NCBI RefSeq assembly: GCF_003149085.1 | Contig: NZ_QGDT01000001.1 | Location: 744,001-808,000, forward strand | Direction: 5' to 3' | DNA length: 64,000 nucleotides | DNA from: Dyadobacter jejuensis | Lineage (GTDB): Bacteria > Bacteroidota > Bacteroidia > Cytophagales > Spirosomataceae | Shown: piece after piece, positions 12,401 to 20,362 of the stretch | Numbering within the stretch: the first letter of the stretch is position 1 | How the letters are laid out: the number at the start of each line of letters is the position of its first letter | Made by a program: the position numbers and the translations under genes | Notes under the pieces: model-generated | What the model was told of the DNA's origin: nothing | The model's database searches: none | Seen by the model: the letters and a program-made list of their open reading frames with translations, nothing else

Positions 12401-14473
12401 TTGGGTATAACTTCCTGAATTTACTCCTGTTGATTGAAATACGCGTTCACCGGGATCCTCAAAAGTGCCATTATGGTTATAATCGATCCAGATGGAGGTT
12501 TGAGAATAATAGTTGCTTGCCCCGATTTGCACTGAAAATGGGATGGTAGCCAATTGACTAAATACGGGTGCCGACACTAAGGTGGTAAAGTCGGAATATC
12601 TATTTAATATGGATCCAGGCCCACCGGTTTGAGACAGGGTAGTTGAATTGTTGAGTGTTCCTGCTGTCACATTATAAATGTCCAGACCACCCGTACTGGT
12701 AGCCATCGAAGTACAATAGCATTTATCAAAGGTTTTTAAACTTATAGCAACCGGAGTCGACTGCCCAGTTTGCCCACTTTGGCTACACTTTACCTTACAA
12801 TAAAATTCATCAGCAGCTGTAATTGTTGCTGTATAGGTTGGTTTCGTAGCGCCCGGGATAGCTCCTGCACTATTAAACCATTGATATGTAAGCCCGAGAA
12901 AGGCATCGTCGTTAAGTGTAGATGATGATGAATACGACAAATCAATATTGGTGTTGAGGCAAGCAGTGGTTTGACTGGCAATTGTATTTCCCGGTGCGGG
13001 TACACCACTGCAATACACGGGTTCAACAATATTTACGAAATAATCTTCTGTCTCGCCCACTTCATAGCTTCCACAAGCAGAGGCCTGAGGAATACTCTCA
13101 CCTTTCGCAATTATAACTCGCATTCGCGTTAGGCCTTTCAAAGCACTTTCCGGAATGATGATGGCACCGGTTAGGGTAAGGGGTTTGTTTAAACTAACGC
13201 CTGAGTTGTATACACGCTCACCTGGCGCATCAAAGCTCCCATTGTGGTTATAATCGATCCAAATCGATGTTGAGCTTACACTGATACTTCCACAGGGGCC
13301 GAGTTCGATGGAAAAAGGGATTGGATTTAGTTGCTTAAGATCCGGGGCAGGAATGGTTGTATAATTTGAATACCTGTATTGTATGGAGCCCGGACCACCC
13401 GTTGGATCACAAGTTGAGGAATTATCTAGGGTGCCTATTTTTACATTAAATATCTTGTCGCCATTAGCCGCATTTGAAGCAGAAGAACAGGAACAGTAAA
13501 GATAAGGATCATGTATAGCAACCGGGGTTGAGGCCGTTGTCTTTGCACCAGTGGGACAGGTAACCTTACAATAGAAATTATCTGCCCTTGTAATTGTTGC
13601 TGTATATGTAGCACTGGTGGCACCTGCAATTAAGCCTGCATTATTATACCATTGATAGGTGTTGCCGGTAGTAGTAATTGACGGACTCAGGGAAAAAGTA
13701 AAACTTACAGTAGGGCAAGCCTCATTTTGGGTTGCTATCGTATTCGTTTGTATTGGGCTGCCACTACAAGCTGGAGGTATTACAATATTCACCAAATAAT
13801 CTTCTGTTTCTCCGTAACTATAATTTTCACAGCCAGAATTTAATGGAGTAGAACCGTAGCTGGTAATCACTCTCATACGCGTATTACCTGTTAAAGCGGT
13901 TATGGGAATCGTGAATGAACCGGTTAAAGTATAGGATCCAAAATTTCCTCCTGTTGTTTGAAATACCCGTTCACTCGCGCTCTCAAAAGTACCATTATGG
14001 TTATAATCAATCCAGATAGCAGTATGGGTATTATAACTACTTGCAATTTGTACTGAAAACGGGATCGTTGCTAGTTGATTAAATATCGGCGCAGCCACTA
14101 AGGTCGTATAGTCGGAATATTTATCCAACACGGATCCAGGCCCTCCGGTTTGGGTATGGTCACTCGAATTGTTCAGTGTCCCTGCTGTTACATTATAAAT
14201 GTCTGCCTGACCGGTTTCGGTAGCCATAGAAGCACAATAAGTTTGTGCGTAAATGCTGCTTCCTGTAGCGTAAAGGAATAGGGTTAAGCATAACAACGAC
14301 CGCCAGAATCTTTGAAGGAAGATGATAATCGACTTTGAGTATGAACCGTATAAGGTTTGGGGAATACTGATTTCTGCCTGGCATGTAAGCTTAATAGCAT
14401 CGGTGGGGAGGTGCTGCTGATTTATACCCAGCCTTAAAGGATCAGGAAAATAAAGAGAAGTTTGCTTTTTCAT
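6416..14473 (-). CDS. Giant secreted protein with nine GEVED + Ig-like repeats and a T9SS sorting domain
   Basis: 2685 residues. An unusually long N-terminus (about 50 residues) precedes a hydrophobic signal core ending at SSIYAQT (about residue 78). Nine units of about 240-260 residues follow (about 79-2340). Each has a GEVED domain, with a calcium-loop-like WIDYNHNGxFD, then RMRV/RMRI and the signature GETEDY, followed by an Ig-like segment containing YQWYN(N/D)AGLIAGAT or YQWFNxAGAI. Units are joined by Cys-containing linkers (PYLYCSC, KTFDKCYC, VLKCYC). The last 90 or so residues form a type IX secretion C-terminal domain (DFYPNPSTGKASIEI to the C-terminus), so export to the cell surface or medium is expected. 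The likely role is adhesion or a surface filament. Domain order is seen; the role is inference. Confidence 0.9.
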   Translation of the reverse strand: MKKQTSLYFPDPLRLGINQQHLPTDAIKLTCQAEISIPQTLYGSYSKSIIIFLQRFWRSLLCLTLFLYATGSSIYAQTYCASMATETGQADIYNVTAGTLNNSSDHTQTGGPGSVLDKYSDYTTLVAAPIFNQLATIPFSVQIASSYNTHTAIWIDYNHNGTFESASERVFQTTGGNFGSYTLTGSFTIPITALTGNTRMRVITSYGSTPLNSGCENYSYGETEDYLVNIVIPPACSGSPIQTNTIATQNEACPTVSFTFSLSPSITTTGNTYQWYNNAGLIAGATSATYTATITRADNFYCKVTCPTGAKTTASTPVAIHDPYLYCSCSSASNAANGDKIFNVKIGTLDNSSTCDPTGGPGSIQYRYSNYTTIPAPDLKQLNPIPFSIELGPCGSISVSSTSIWIDYNHNGSFDAPGERVYNSGVSLNKPLTLTGAIIIPESALKGLTRMRVIIAKGESIPQASACGSYEVGETEDYFVNIVEPVYCSGVPAPGNTIASQTTACLNTNIDLSYSSSSTLNDDAFLGLTYQWFNSAGAIPGATKPTYTATITAADEFYCKVKCSQSGQTGQSTPVAISLKTFDKCYCTSMATSTGGLDIYNVTAGTLNNSTTLSQTGGPGSILNRYSDFTTLVSAPVFSQLATIPFSVQIGASNYYSQTSIWIDYNHNGTFEDPGERVFQSTGVNSGSYTQNGSFTIPLIALTGITRMRVVTIEGLDPANSACENYINGETEDYIINIAAATPCNGPPIQTATIATPVCTESKHIFSLSPLITTTGNMYQWYNNAGLIAGATHATYTTTITGSDSFYCKITCPNGNKTTTSTPVAVIKCYCASMATNTGQVEIFNVTAGTLNNSSDDIHIAGPGSVLDKYSDYTTIVAAPVFNQLATIPFSVQIRSSYYTHTAIWIDYNHNRAFDSPEELAYQTAGGNFGTYTLTGSFTIPITALTGDTRMRVITSYGSTPLNSACENYTYGETEDYLVNIAVPPACSGSPIQTNTIATQNPVCPTVSFTFSLSPLITTTGNTYQWYNDAGLIAGATNQTLTATITKADNFYCKVTCPNANKTTTSTPVAVREPYLYCPCVSISDTPAYEDIVNVTVGSLTNSSDCNQTGGPGSALQRFSDYTTLVSAPNLAASNTIPFSVTTGACGGFAGTSISIWIDYNHNGVFDAPIERVFNSDEHTFAISYTASGSFVIPAGTLPGLTRMRIICARDGGLPMLSACGEYGAGETEDYYVNILAPVQCNGLPEPGNTIASQTTVCLNSSIDLSLSLSTPDGHAFAGLTYQWFNNAGAIEGATKATYTATITATDAYYCKVTCVQSGQTGQSTPVAISLKTFDKCYCTSGATATRRLEIYNVTAGTLNNSSNDSQTGGPGSILNRYSDYTTVVAAPVFNQLATIPFSVQNGASDFYSHTSIWIDYNRNGAFESPGELVYQTTAIIWGNYTASGSFRIPITASTGITRMRIVTNYGSDPISSPCENYIDGETEDYLVNIAVPPACSGAPIQTNTIATQNQVCPTVSFTFSLSPLITTTGNTYQWYNDAGLIAGATNDTYTATITKADNFYCKVTCPNGNKTTTSTPVAIEGPYLYCSCVSTATTSEWEEIYNVTVGGLNNSSDCNLTGGVGSVLNKYSDYTRLVAAPELPILGTIPFSIATGRCGVGNYFSTSIWIDFNHNGVFDAPEERVYNSPSYVLPNEAPISGSFTVPRDALTGLTRMRIISARDGGLPMASACGEYSAGETEDYFVNIVPTPACSGSPIPMKTVATSVCPESTYTFSLSPFVATTGNTFQWYNDAGLIAGATNETYTTTITSPDNFYCKVTCPNGNQTTTSAPVAVLKCYCPSIANGAESIDIYNVTAGTLNNSSNSSQTGGPGSILNRYSDFTTLVAAPVFNQLATIPFSVEIGASTYFTQTSIWIDYNRDGAFDSPGELAYQSTGQNFKNYTQTGTFTIPGTSLTGSTRMRIITSEGIFPVNSACENYSNGETEDYLVDIAVPLVCSGSPVQMNTIATQNPVDSEVNFTFSLSPLIATSGNTYQWYNDAGLIAGATNETYSSTITKADHFYCKVTCPNGNLTTASTPVTVLAPYLYSSCVSGPTDLNYEKIFNVTVGTLNNSSNCDQTGGPGSVLRKYADYTTLVSAPDLPIIATIPFSILITACNAYGPMATSMWIDFNHNGVFDAPDERVFSSPSYPLRPSYTESGSFIVPANALPGLTRMRVITARDGALPMTSACGEYTKGETEDYFVNIVLPDCSDTPTAGNTVVSQNNVCASTSITLSLSSPPANTKGITYQWFNNGGAIIGATDANLTTTISTTDLFYCEVSCTNSALKVSSTPITINVIQVSLPTAATTNTQNVATTPLIANDCQYIAKVVPTTGFTIATVKSWLETTPPFSYVPRHYEITPNTSPDAATGTITLYFTQADFNAYNGTLTNGLLPTSPSDLSKIANFQIIKYAGTSPTGLGYTGSPTYIPGEGKVWNVDDHTFVWNAANSIWEVTFPVTGFSGFLAKSISQPLPVTLIYFTGKATEKDTELNWKTSSEVNFSHFEIQRSTNARVFEKIGKQVSNESGNYMFLDSDAPNGNAYYRLKMIDLDGTYSFSKIIAIDSHAETAMVGDFYPNPSTGKASIEINALETGTWTITTYDLSGRVISVKSNLLQIGLNKISIEKLNPGINFVKFENGFISEIRKVIKE

Positions 14474-15038
14474 TGTTGAGTTGGTCAGGCCTAATAGTCA
14501 TTCTTTCGGGGCTATGCCAGCTTAGTCCTGGGTCATAACACGTAACAGTGCAAAAGAAATCAATCTCTTTACCTGGCACAATAGCAAATTCTTGCTATGT
14601 GCACATGGCTTACTATCCGTCGTAGAAAAGAAAAGGAGGAAGGTAAGCTTGGCGGTAAAAGGGGGGATACAACAGGAAGAAAAACCGAAGCTTCTTTTGA
14701 AAATTGGTGTATAAATGGGCGGATTTTATCAGAGAAGTTGCAGGAATTTGCTTCTGTATTGCATCGGAACGATGCATTCTGTGACTGGGGTGAAAGCTAT
14801 GCTCTGTTAGGGGGCAATTCCACTTAATGAGTTCTGTGAAGGATGGTAGCACATGGTGTTGCTTGGTAAGCCGGCGCCCATCCCACTGTGATGCTAAACA
14901 TTAAAAGCCTGAGGACAGAACATAAAAATCCCATGGTCGAATTTAAGGACGAAGAGGCCTTAATGGTTTTAAGACCAGCCTATTATGCGATTAATTAGAA
15001 ATTTCGACATGAAATTCAGCATTTAGCCCCTTGAAATA
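14474..15038. other. Intergenic region, about 565 bp, upstream of the GEVED protein gene
   Basis: Should contain the minus-strand promoter and leader of the giant protein gene. Open frames at 14597-14827 (plus) and 14613-14852 (minus) overlap each other, are of low complexity and match no family, so no gene is called. The right edge meets the strong hairpin at 15039-15077. Confidence 0.5.
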
Positions 15039-15077
15039 GACCAAAAAGGCTCCCTTCCACAAGGAGCCTTTTTGGTC
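15039..15077. terminator. Strong rho-independent terminator
   Basis: Perfect 15-bp stem, GACCAAAAAGGCTCC paired with its complement, and a 9-nt loop. It lies 14 bp past the stop of the minus-strand metalloprotease gene. The stem carries A and T runs on its two sides, so it can act in both directions. Confidence 0.9.
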
Positions 15078-15091
15078 TGGATAAATGTCTT

Positions 15092-17533
15092 TTAAGCTTC
15101 TTTACCCTTTAGTATACTATCGATCCTTTCGGCCATATCCAGATAATGGGCCTTGACCACTGCTGGGCCCGATGCCGTCTTGAGTTTGGCAGTGATCAGA
15201 CGCAAGTTGGCCTTTAGCAAGGCGTCTATATCGGTAGAGGTGGTTTTCTTATCCTTCAATATCGTTTCGACACGGCTCACGTAGCTTCTCTGAAGTTGAC
15301 GTTGGATGGGGTCGGAAGAGCCCTTTGCCAGTACATCTTTCCAGATACCCTGAGATATGGTCGCGATCATTTCTTGAAGGGTATATACCTTCTCGGAGGG
15401 GTGCATCAGTTCATTGTCCAGCATCCTAGCCATAGCTTCGGGATTAAACACCCCCGCCAGGGCTCTGTTGTGGAGGCTGCCGATTTTATCGGTAACGCCC
15501 TTGTAGCTGATGCGCTGAACGATCTGTGGGTCGAGGAGCCATTCGGGGCTTACTAAGGCATATTGGGCCATCCACTCCGTGGCGGCGCGTTGGGTGTTGG
15601 CGGGTACGGGTTGGTATATGGCGCCCGGTTGGTCCTGGGTGCGGAGGGTCTGGTGTACTCCGCCGATATTGGTGGCTACATGGCCGATGTACCGGCTCCA
15701 AATCCCTAGCAGTTCTCCATAGATCTCCTCCAGGTCCTCGTAGTTTTCATCTGGCTTGGCGGTCCAGTCGATCAAGTTTTTCGCTACTATTTTCAAGTTT
15801 TTCAACCCATAAGTGCTGGCCTTTATGGCATCGGCACCCACCGACTCCGTCTGAGAATCGGGGTCGTAGCCACTGGATCCCGAGCCGAACTGGTAGATGG
15901 GGTCCTCCGAATGCTTAGAGACGAAATGGTGCAGAATCTGCTTTTCATCTTCTGGGGTAGTAACGTTAGGATACCAGCGGTAGCCATATTCGATGGCATA
16001 GTAATCGTAAGGTCCCATCTGCCGTACAAACCGGATGTCTTGATCGCCTGGTTGAGCTATATAGTTGAACCGGGCATAGTCCATAATGGTGGTGGCGATC
16101 CCGAACTTCTGAGTAAAACTTCCCGAACGCAGGCTGTCGGTCGGATAAGCCGAGCTGGCTTTCATATTATGGGGCAAGCCTAGGGCATGGCCTATCTCGT
16201 GGCTGATCACCCGGCGCATCATCTCTCCAATCTCTTCGGGTGAGGTATCCAAGGTGCGTGCGGTAGGGTTGGCAGCGCCAGTTTCTATCAGGTAGCGGTT
16301 GCGGTAGGAACGTAGGTGGTTGTGGTACCAGATGATATCGCTCTCGATGATCTCACCGGTCCGAGGATCGGATACGCTAGGGCCTACTGCGTTGCGGGTG
16401 GTGCTGGCTACATAGCGTACCACCGAATAGCGGGCATCTTCAGGGTTAAACTCCGGGTCTTCCTCCGGGGTAGGGGCATCTTTGGCGATGATGGCATTCT
16501 TAAAACCTGCGGCTTCAAAGGCTACCTGCCAATCCTCTATACCCTGCTTAAAATACTTTCTGAATTTTCGCGGCGTGGCCGGATCTAGGTAATAGACGAT
16601 GGGCTTTACGGGCTCTACGAGCTCTCCGCGCAAATAAGCAGCCGGGTCCTTAGGAACCAGTTTCCAGCGGCGTAGGTACGTTTTGGTGTCCGATTTCAGG
16701 GCTTCAGAACTGTAATCCACTTTTTTGGTGGTGAACCATCCCACCCGTTCGTCATACAGCCTAGAGGTCATTTTATCCTCCGGGAGCAGGATCATCGACT
16801 GGTTCATTTGCAGGGTAAGGGTCTCGGCGTCTTTGTTGGCAGGAGGAGCCGCCGCCACATAAGTCATGGTATGCAGCACTTCTATATTGGTGGGGAAGGA
16901 CTTGACAGTATCGATAAACGACCTACTTTTGTCCAGTCGGCTCACCTTATAGTCTTTCCGAAGGTTGGGATTTAGGCCCGACAGCGCCGGTACATCTTCC
17001 TCAAAAAGTTTACCCACTTGAATCAAATAACCGGTGCTATCGGTAGCACCCAGTTCGATATCGAAACCAAAAAGGATGGGGGAGAAGTTATTTTGCTGTA
17101 CCGATTTCCCCAAAGGAATGGTGTCGTTGGCCACGTTGTCGAAGGAGATAGACTTCAATAGCAGCTTATCGTGCTTTACTTCCCAGCGTACCACCTGTTC
17201 GTTTACCTTGGAGCCCGCGTTCAGGTATGGACTTAAGTTCGCAGGGATTTGTGCGATCCTGGTCACCCACAAGAGGTCCTTTCCTATCAAATCCTTGGGG
17301 ATTTCGTAGTAATATTTGTCCTGTACCTGATGCACCTGAAACAAGCCCAAATCGGTTATGGCCTTCTTGGTGATGATATCGGAATAGGTTTTTTTGTCGG
17401 ATTTTTTTTCAGGTTTTTCAGAAGCTGTTTTCGCTATTTCGGAGGATATAGGCTTGCTTTTGCTTTTTTCAGGGTTTTTACAACCGAGCACCAGGGTGCA
17501 TAAAACGGCTGCTAGGAGGTATCGATTCTTCAC
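15092..17533 (-). CDS. Zinc-dependent metalloprotease lipoprotein (DUF5117/DUF4953 type)
   Basis: 813 residues from a GTG at 17533, which places a compact lipoprotein signal (KNRYLLAAVLCTLVLGC) at the very N-terminus. In-frame codons continue upstream to a TTG at 17659, but that would bury the lipobox 55 residues in. The catalytic zinc signature HEIGHALGLPHN, with the extended HExxHxxGxxH spacing of metzincin-like enzymes, is at about residues 444-455. The order of DUF5118-, DUF5117- and DUF4953-like regions is typical of large Bacteroidota metalloproteases. Predicted to be anchored in an outer membrane leaflet or facing the periplasm. Substrate unknown. Confidence 0.92.
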   Translation of the reverse strand: MKNRYLLAAVLCTLVLGCKNPEKSKSKPISSEIAKTASEKPEKKSDKKTYSDIITKKAITDLGLFQVHQVQDKYYYEIPKDLIGKDLLWVTRIAQIPANLSPYLNAGSKVNEQVVRWEVKHDKLLLKSISFDNVANDTIPLGKSVQQNNFSPILFGFDIELGATDSTGYLIQVGKLFEEDVPALSGLNPNLRKDYKVSRLDKSRSFIDTVKSFPTNIEVLHTMTYVAAAPPANKDAETLTLQMNQSMILLPEDKMTSRLYDERVGWFTTKKVDYSSEALKSDTKTYLRRWKLVPKDPAAYLRGELVEPVKPIVYYLDPATPRKFRKYFKQGIEDWQVAFEAAGFKNAIIAKDAPTPEEDPEFNPEDARYSVVRYVASTTRNAVGPSVSDPRTGEIIESDIIWYHNHLRSYRNRYLIETGAANPTARTLDTSPEEIGEMMRRVISHEIGHALGLPHNMKASSAYPTDSLRSGSFTQKFGIATTIMDYARFNYIAQPGDQDIRFVRQMGPYDYYAIEYGYRWYPNVTTPEDEKQILHHFVSKHSEDPIYQFGSGSSGYDPDSQTESVGADAIKASTYGLKNLKIVAKNLIDWTAKPDENYEDLEEIYGELLGIWSRYIGHVATNIGGVHQTLRTQDQPGAIYQPVPANTQRAATEWMAQYALVSPEWLLDPQIVQRISYKGVTDKIGSLHNRALAGVFNPEAMARMLDNELMHPSEKVYTLQEMIATISQGIWKDVLAKGSSDPIQRQLQRSYVSRVETILKDKKTTSTDIDALLKANLRLITAKLKTASGPAVVKAHYLDMAERIDSILKGKEA

Positions 17534-17786
17534 TATAAAGTTTATTTGATGTGGTGGGATAGAACTAGACGGCAATTTAAACAGTTTGCTCAGGTTTTTT
17601 ATAAAATTCTTTTGACCCAACTTTGAACCGCCGTATAGTCCCCTGCTTCCTATTGCCAACGATTTAATATCGGTGATCTAGAGGCGTTGTACCCGTTAAT
17701 GTCGTAATTTTGCGACTTATGCAAGGGCTGGATAGCCGCCAGCGGACGAATTGTATGGAGTTTTTTGAAAAAAATAATTGGACAGC

Positions 17787-19472
17787 ATGCTGCTTGATAA
17801 AGAAAAAATAAGCCCATTCGCTATGGGACCATCGGATGGACAACGTTTGAATATTTTTGGCTTGTTGTTGATTGTGGCGATTTTATTCAATCTGCCAGCC
17901 CTCTGGCTGCCTATTATAGAGCCAGATGGAGCCTTATATGCCACGATTGCCAAGAAAATGGTAAGAGATGGGGATTGGCTCAATATGTATGGGAATGGGA
18001 GCGACTGGCTCGATAAGCCCCATTTTCCTTTTTGGGTGACTGCCCTGAGCTATTCCGTATTTGGAATCAATAGCTTCGCCTATAAACTACCTGCTTTTTT
18101 GTTTTGGTTGCTGGGGCTTCGTTTTACCTATTTGACGGGAAATTTGCTGTACAACAGGCGGGTAGCCGAGGTGGCCGTGCTCATTCAAGCCACGGCCTTG
18201 CACACGGTTTTGGCCAATTTTGACGTCCGTGCAGAGCCTTACCTCACCACTACGATCATAGGGGCTGTGTACTATATGTTGCTGCTCGATCGCGATTCGA
18301 GTGGGAAAGCCTTGGTGATGGCGGCCTTCTTTACCGCCGCCGCTCTCATGACCAAAGGGCTGTTCGTGCTCATTACCATAGGCGCCGGGTGGGGGATCTA
18401 TTGGCTGGTGACGGCCCAGTGGAAATTCCTTGTCGACTGGCGCTGGTGGGCGTGGCTCGCCTTGAGCTTCATTTTTATTCTTCCTGAACTGTACGCCTTG
18501 TATGTGCAGTTCGATATGCACCCCGAAAAACTGGTGTTTGGGAAGTACGAGGTGTCCGGGATACGATTCTTCTTTTGGGATAGTCAGTTTGGCCGGTTCT
18601 TCAATACCGGGCCCATCAAAGGGTCGGGCGATCCGACCTTCTTTGTACATACCACCTTATGGGCTTTTTTGCCTTGGACGCTGGGACTGTTGGCAGCCCT
18701 TTTTTATAAACTGAGGCCTTCCCTCAAAGATGAGCCCAGGCGGTGGGTACTCCTCGGTAGCGTGGCTGTAACGTTCCTGCTTTTTTCACTGTCCAAGTTT
18801 CAACTACCTCATTATATTATCATTTGCTTTCCGTATATGGCCATTATTACGGCCAATGGGTTGGTTCAGTTGGACCTACATGCTCGACTGCGTGGGCTAA
18901 TAATCAGTCAGAATATCATCTTCGGATTGGTGGTGGGCTTGGTTCTGGCCCTTAGCTACTGGGTGGGGCTTCCGCATTGGCCTTGGCTGATAGTAGGCGC
19001 TCTGTTGGCCATTGGGGCCGTTTTGGTAGGGAAACGAGCCAATGGGCTGGAGGCTATTATGGTGAAAGGAATGGTTACCTTCTGTCTGATTTCTGGCTTC
19101 TTATTTTTTATTTTTTACCCATTTTTGTTTAAATATCAGTCGGGTAGTGAGGTGGCCAAGCAGATAAAGGACGACTGGGCCGGTCTCCCCATAGGGACTT
19201 ACGATAGCTTTTCCTATGCCTTCGAGTTTTATGCTCCTGGAGAGGTACAACTACTCGACCAGCAAGCCGATTTGGCCGCATTTTTAGAGACGAAACCTGC
19301 CCTGCTGTATACTTCCAAGGCCATAGCCGACAGCCTTACCGCCGCCGGATTGAAGACCCAGCTGATTACCGATTCGGAGCATTTCCATATCACCCGGCTG
19401 AAAGGTAAGTTTTTAAATCCCAAAACAAGGACAAGCACCTTGGAAGCGCGACGTTTGTTGCTTATTGAATAG
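17787..19472 (+). CDS. ArnT/GT39-like polyprenyl-phosphate-sugar glycosyltransferase
   Basis: 561 residues from the ATG at 17787 (a TTG lies three codons upstream). A multi-pass protein whose first periplasmic loop carries IIEPDGALYA, the acidic motif typical of GT-C enzymes of the GT39/ArnT family, and WLDKPHFPFW, similar to the KPP region. Many hydrophobic helices are followed by a soluble C-terminal part (about 450-561). Such enzymes move a sugar from a lipid carrier to lipid A, protein or another glycan. Acceptor and donor are not readable here. Confidence 0.86.
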   Translation: MLLDKEKISPFAMGPSDGQRLNIFGLLLIVAILFNLPALWLPIIEPDGALYATIAKKMVRDGDWLNMYGNGSDWLDKPHFPFWVTALSYSVFGINSFAYKLPAFLFWLLGLRFTYLTGNLLYNRRVAEVAVLIQATALHTVLANFDVRAEPYLTTTIIGAVYYMLLLDRDSSGKALVMAAFFTAAALMTKGLFVLITIGAGWGIYWLVTAQWKFLVDWRWWAWLALSFIFILPELYALYVQFDMHPEKLVFGKYEVSGIRFFFWDSQFGRFFNTGPIKGSGDPTFFVHTTLWAFLPWTLGLLAALFYKLRPSLKDEPRRWVLLGSVAVTFLLFSLSKFQLPHYIIICFPYMAIITANGLVQLDLHARLRGLIISQNIIFGLVVGLVLALSYWVGLPHWPWLIVGALLAIGAVLVGKRANGLEAIMVKGMVTFCLISGFLFFIFYPFLFKYQSGSEVAKQIKDDWAGLPIGTYDSFSYAFEFYAPGEVQLLDQQADLAAFLETKPALLYTSKAIADSLTAAGLKTQLITDSEHFHITRLKGKFLNPKTRTSTLEARRLLLIE

Positions 19473-19582
19473 GGGGTTTTTATTGCTTTTTGATGAGAAA
19501 ATAGCGATCTTGTAACCAGTAAATACACCCTGGTAAAATAGCCTTCTGCCAGCGATTTCGACAGACAATATCCTTCCTACTG

Positions 19583-20161
19583 ATGCAAGAAAATGTGAGT
19601 CCGCCTATTCTTCCTAATAAATTGGGTCTTACGACTTTTGAGGCCGTTGGGTTTTCGGAGTTTGAGGGTTTTTTGGAGGCGGAGATCCGGCTTACCGAAG
19701 CGTTGACGAGTCGTGCCAAATTCGACTTGAAATACATACTGGCTATGCATCGAATGGCTCTGGGGCATCTTTATCCGTTTGCCGGGAAATATAGGGATGT
19801 CAATATGTCGAAAGGGGGCTTTGTGTTTCCTTCGGCGCAGTTCTTACCCCAGTCCATGGAATTACTTCAGTCAGAAATACTCGGTAACATGCCGCATCGC
19901 TACAACGACCCAGAGTCGTTTATCGTCGATTTGGCAAAAGTACATGCTGAACTGCTATTTATCCATCCCTTTCGGGAAGGCAATGGGCGTACTGCCCGGT
20001 TATTGGCCAATCTGATGATGAGAAAGCAGGGCTATGCACCTCTTCGGTACGAGCGAATAGATGCCGAAGTGATGAAGGCTTATATAGGGGCGGTGCAAGC
20101 CGCCGCCAGTCAGGAATACCAGCCGATGGAGCGACTCATCCGATTTATCTTTCCAGTCTAG
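19583..20161 (+). CDS. Fic/DOC family AMP-transferase-like protein (class I, toxin-like)
   Basis: 192 residues. The Fic core contains the full catalytic motif HPFREGNGRTAR (residues 128-139) with the catalytic His128, and the flap region KYRDVNMSKGGFVFPSAQFL. Fic enzymes usually transfer AMP from ATP to a protein hydroxyl. No inhibitory (S/T)xxxE(G/N) helix is present within this protein, which fits a class I Fic controlled by a separate antitoxin. One is encoded convergently at 20145-20300 and overlaps this gene's 3' end by 17 bp. The target protein is unknown. Confidence 0.92.
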   Translation: MQENVSPPILPNKLGLTTFEAVGFSEFEGFLEAEIRLTEALTSRAKFDLKYILAMHRMALGHLYPFAGKYRDVNMSKGGFVFPSAQFLPQSMELLQSEILGNMPHRYNDPESFIVDLAKVHAELLFIHPFREGNGRTARLLANLMMRKQGYAPLRYERIDAEVMKAYIGAVQAAASQEYQPMERLIRFIFPV

Positions 20162-20300
20162 CTTCTATCTTTTCCAGGAGCCTCTGGGCCTCCAAAGGAG
20201 GGATGCTGATCCCTTCAATCTGAAAGGAAGCAATGGCCGACTCCACAATTTGTTGTCGTAGTTCGGCCTTAGAAGGGGTTGGATTGTTTTTTTTCTTCAT
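20145..20300 (-). CDS. VbhA-like Fic antitoxin (51 aa, convergent with the Fic gene)
   Basis: Small gene read from the minus strand: ATG at 20298-20300, stop at 20145-20147. The product is 51 residues and begins MKKKNNPTPSKAELRQQ. Its middle, ESAIASFQIEGISIPP, contains SFQIEG, which fits the class I Fic inhibitory motif (S/T)xxxE(G/N). The surrounding pattern of a helix, then a Pro-containing turn, then a second helix (LEAQRLLEKIEARLE) is the layout I know from VbhA-type antitoxins. Known partners usually precede the toxin on the same strand; here the gene is antisense and overlaps the toxin stop codon. The family is inferred from the motif and the neighbour. Confidence 0.82.
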   Translation of the reverse strand: MKKKNNPTPSKAELRQQIVESAIASFQIEGISIPPLEAQRLLEKIEARLER

Positions 20301-20306
20301 AAAGTA

Positions 20307-20339
20307 AAAATAGGCATTCTGTAGTGGAATGCCTATTTT
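20307..20339 (-). terminator. Terminator of the sulfatase operon
   Basis: Perfect 13-bp stem, AAAATAGGCATTC with its complement, 7-nt loop and T-rich ends. It sits 23 bp past the stop of the minus-strand sulfatase gene and just upstream of the antitoxin start codon. It should stop operon read-through into the antitoxin and leaves almost no space between hairpin and antitoxin start for a separate promoter. Confidence 0.85.
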
Positions 20340-20362
20340 CTATTTGTAAGAATGATACCCTA

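Noticed and set aside
14597-14852. Two overlapping small frames upstream of the GEVED protein gene
   Set aside because: They are antisense to each other, of low complexity and without a family.
15526-15918. 130-codon plus-strand frame inside the metalloprotease gene
   Set aside because: Arg/Trp/Ser-rich text typical of antisense frames; the sense frame has a complete zinc protease.
17534-17659. 42-residue N-terminal extension of the metalloprotease
   Set aside because: Would start at TTG and bury the lipobox; the GTG at 17533 gives a normal lipoprotein signal.
18087-18650. 187-codon minus-strand frame inside the GT39 gene
   Set aside because: Antisense of a clear membrane-protein gene; composition follows the reverse complement of its codons and shows no domain.
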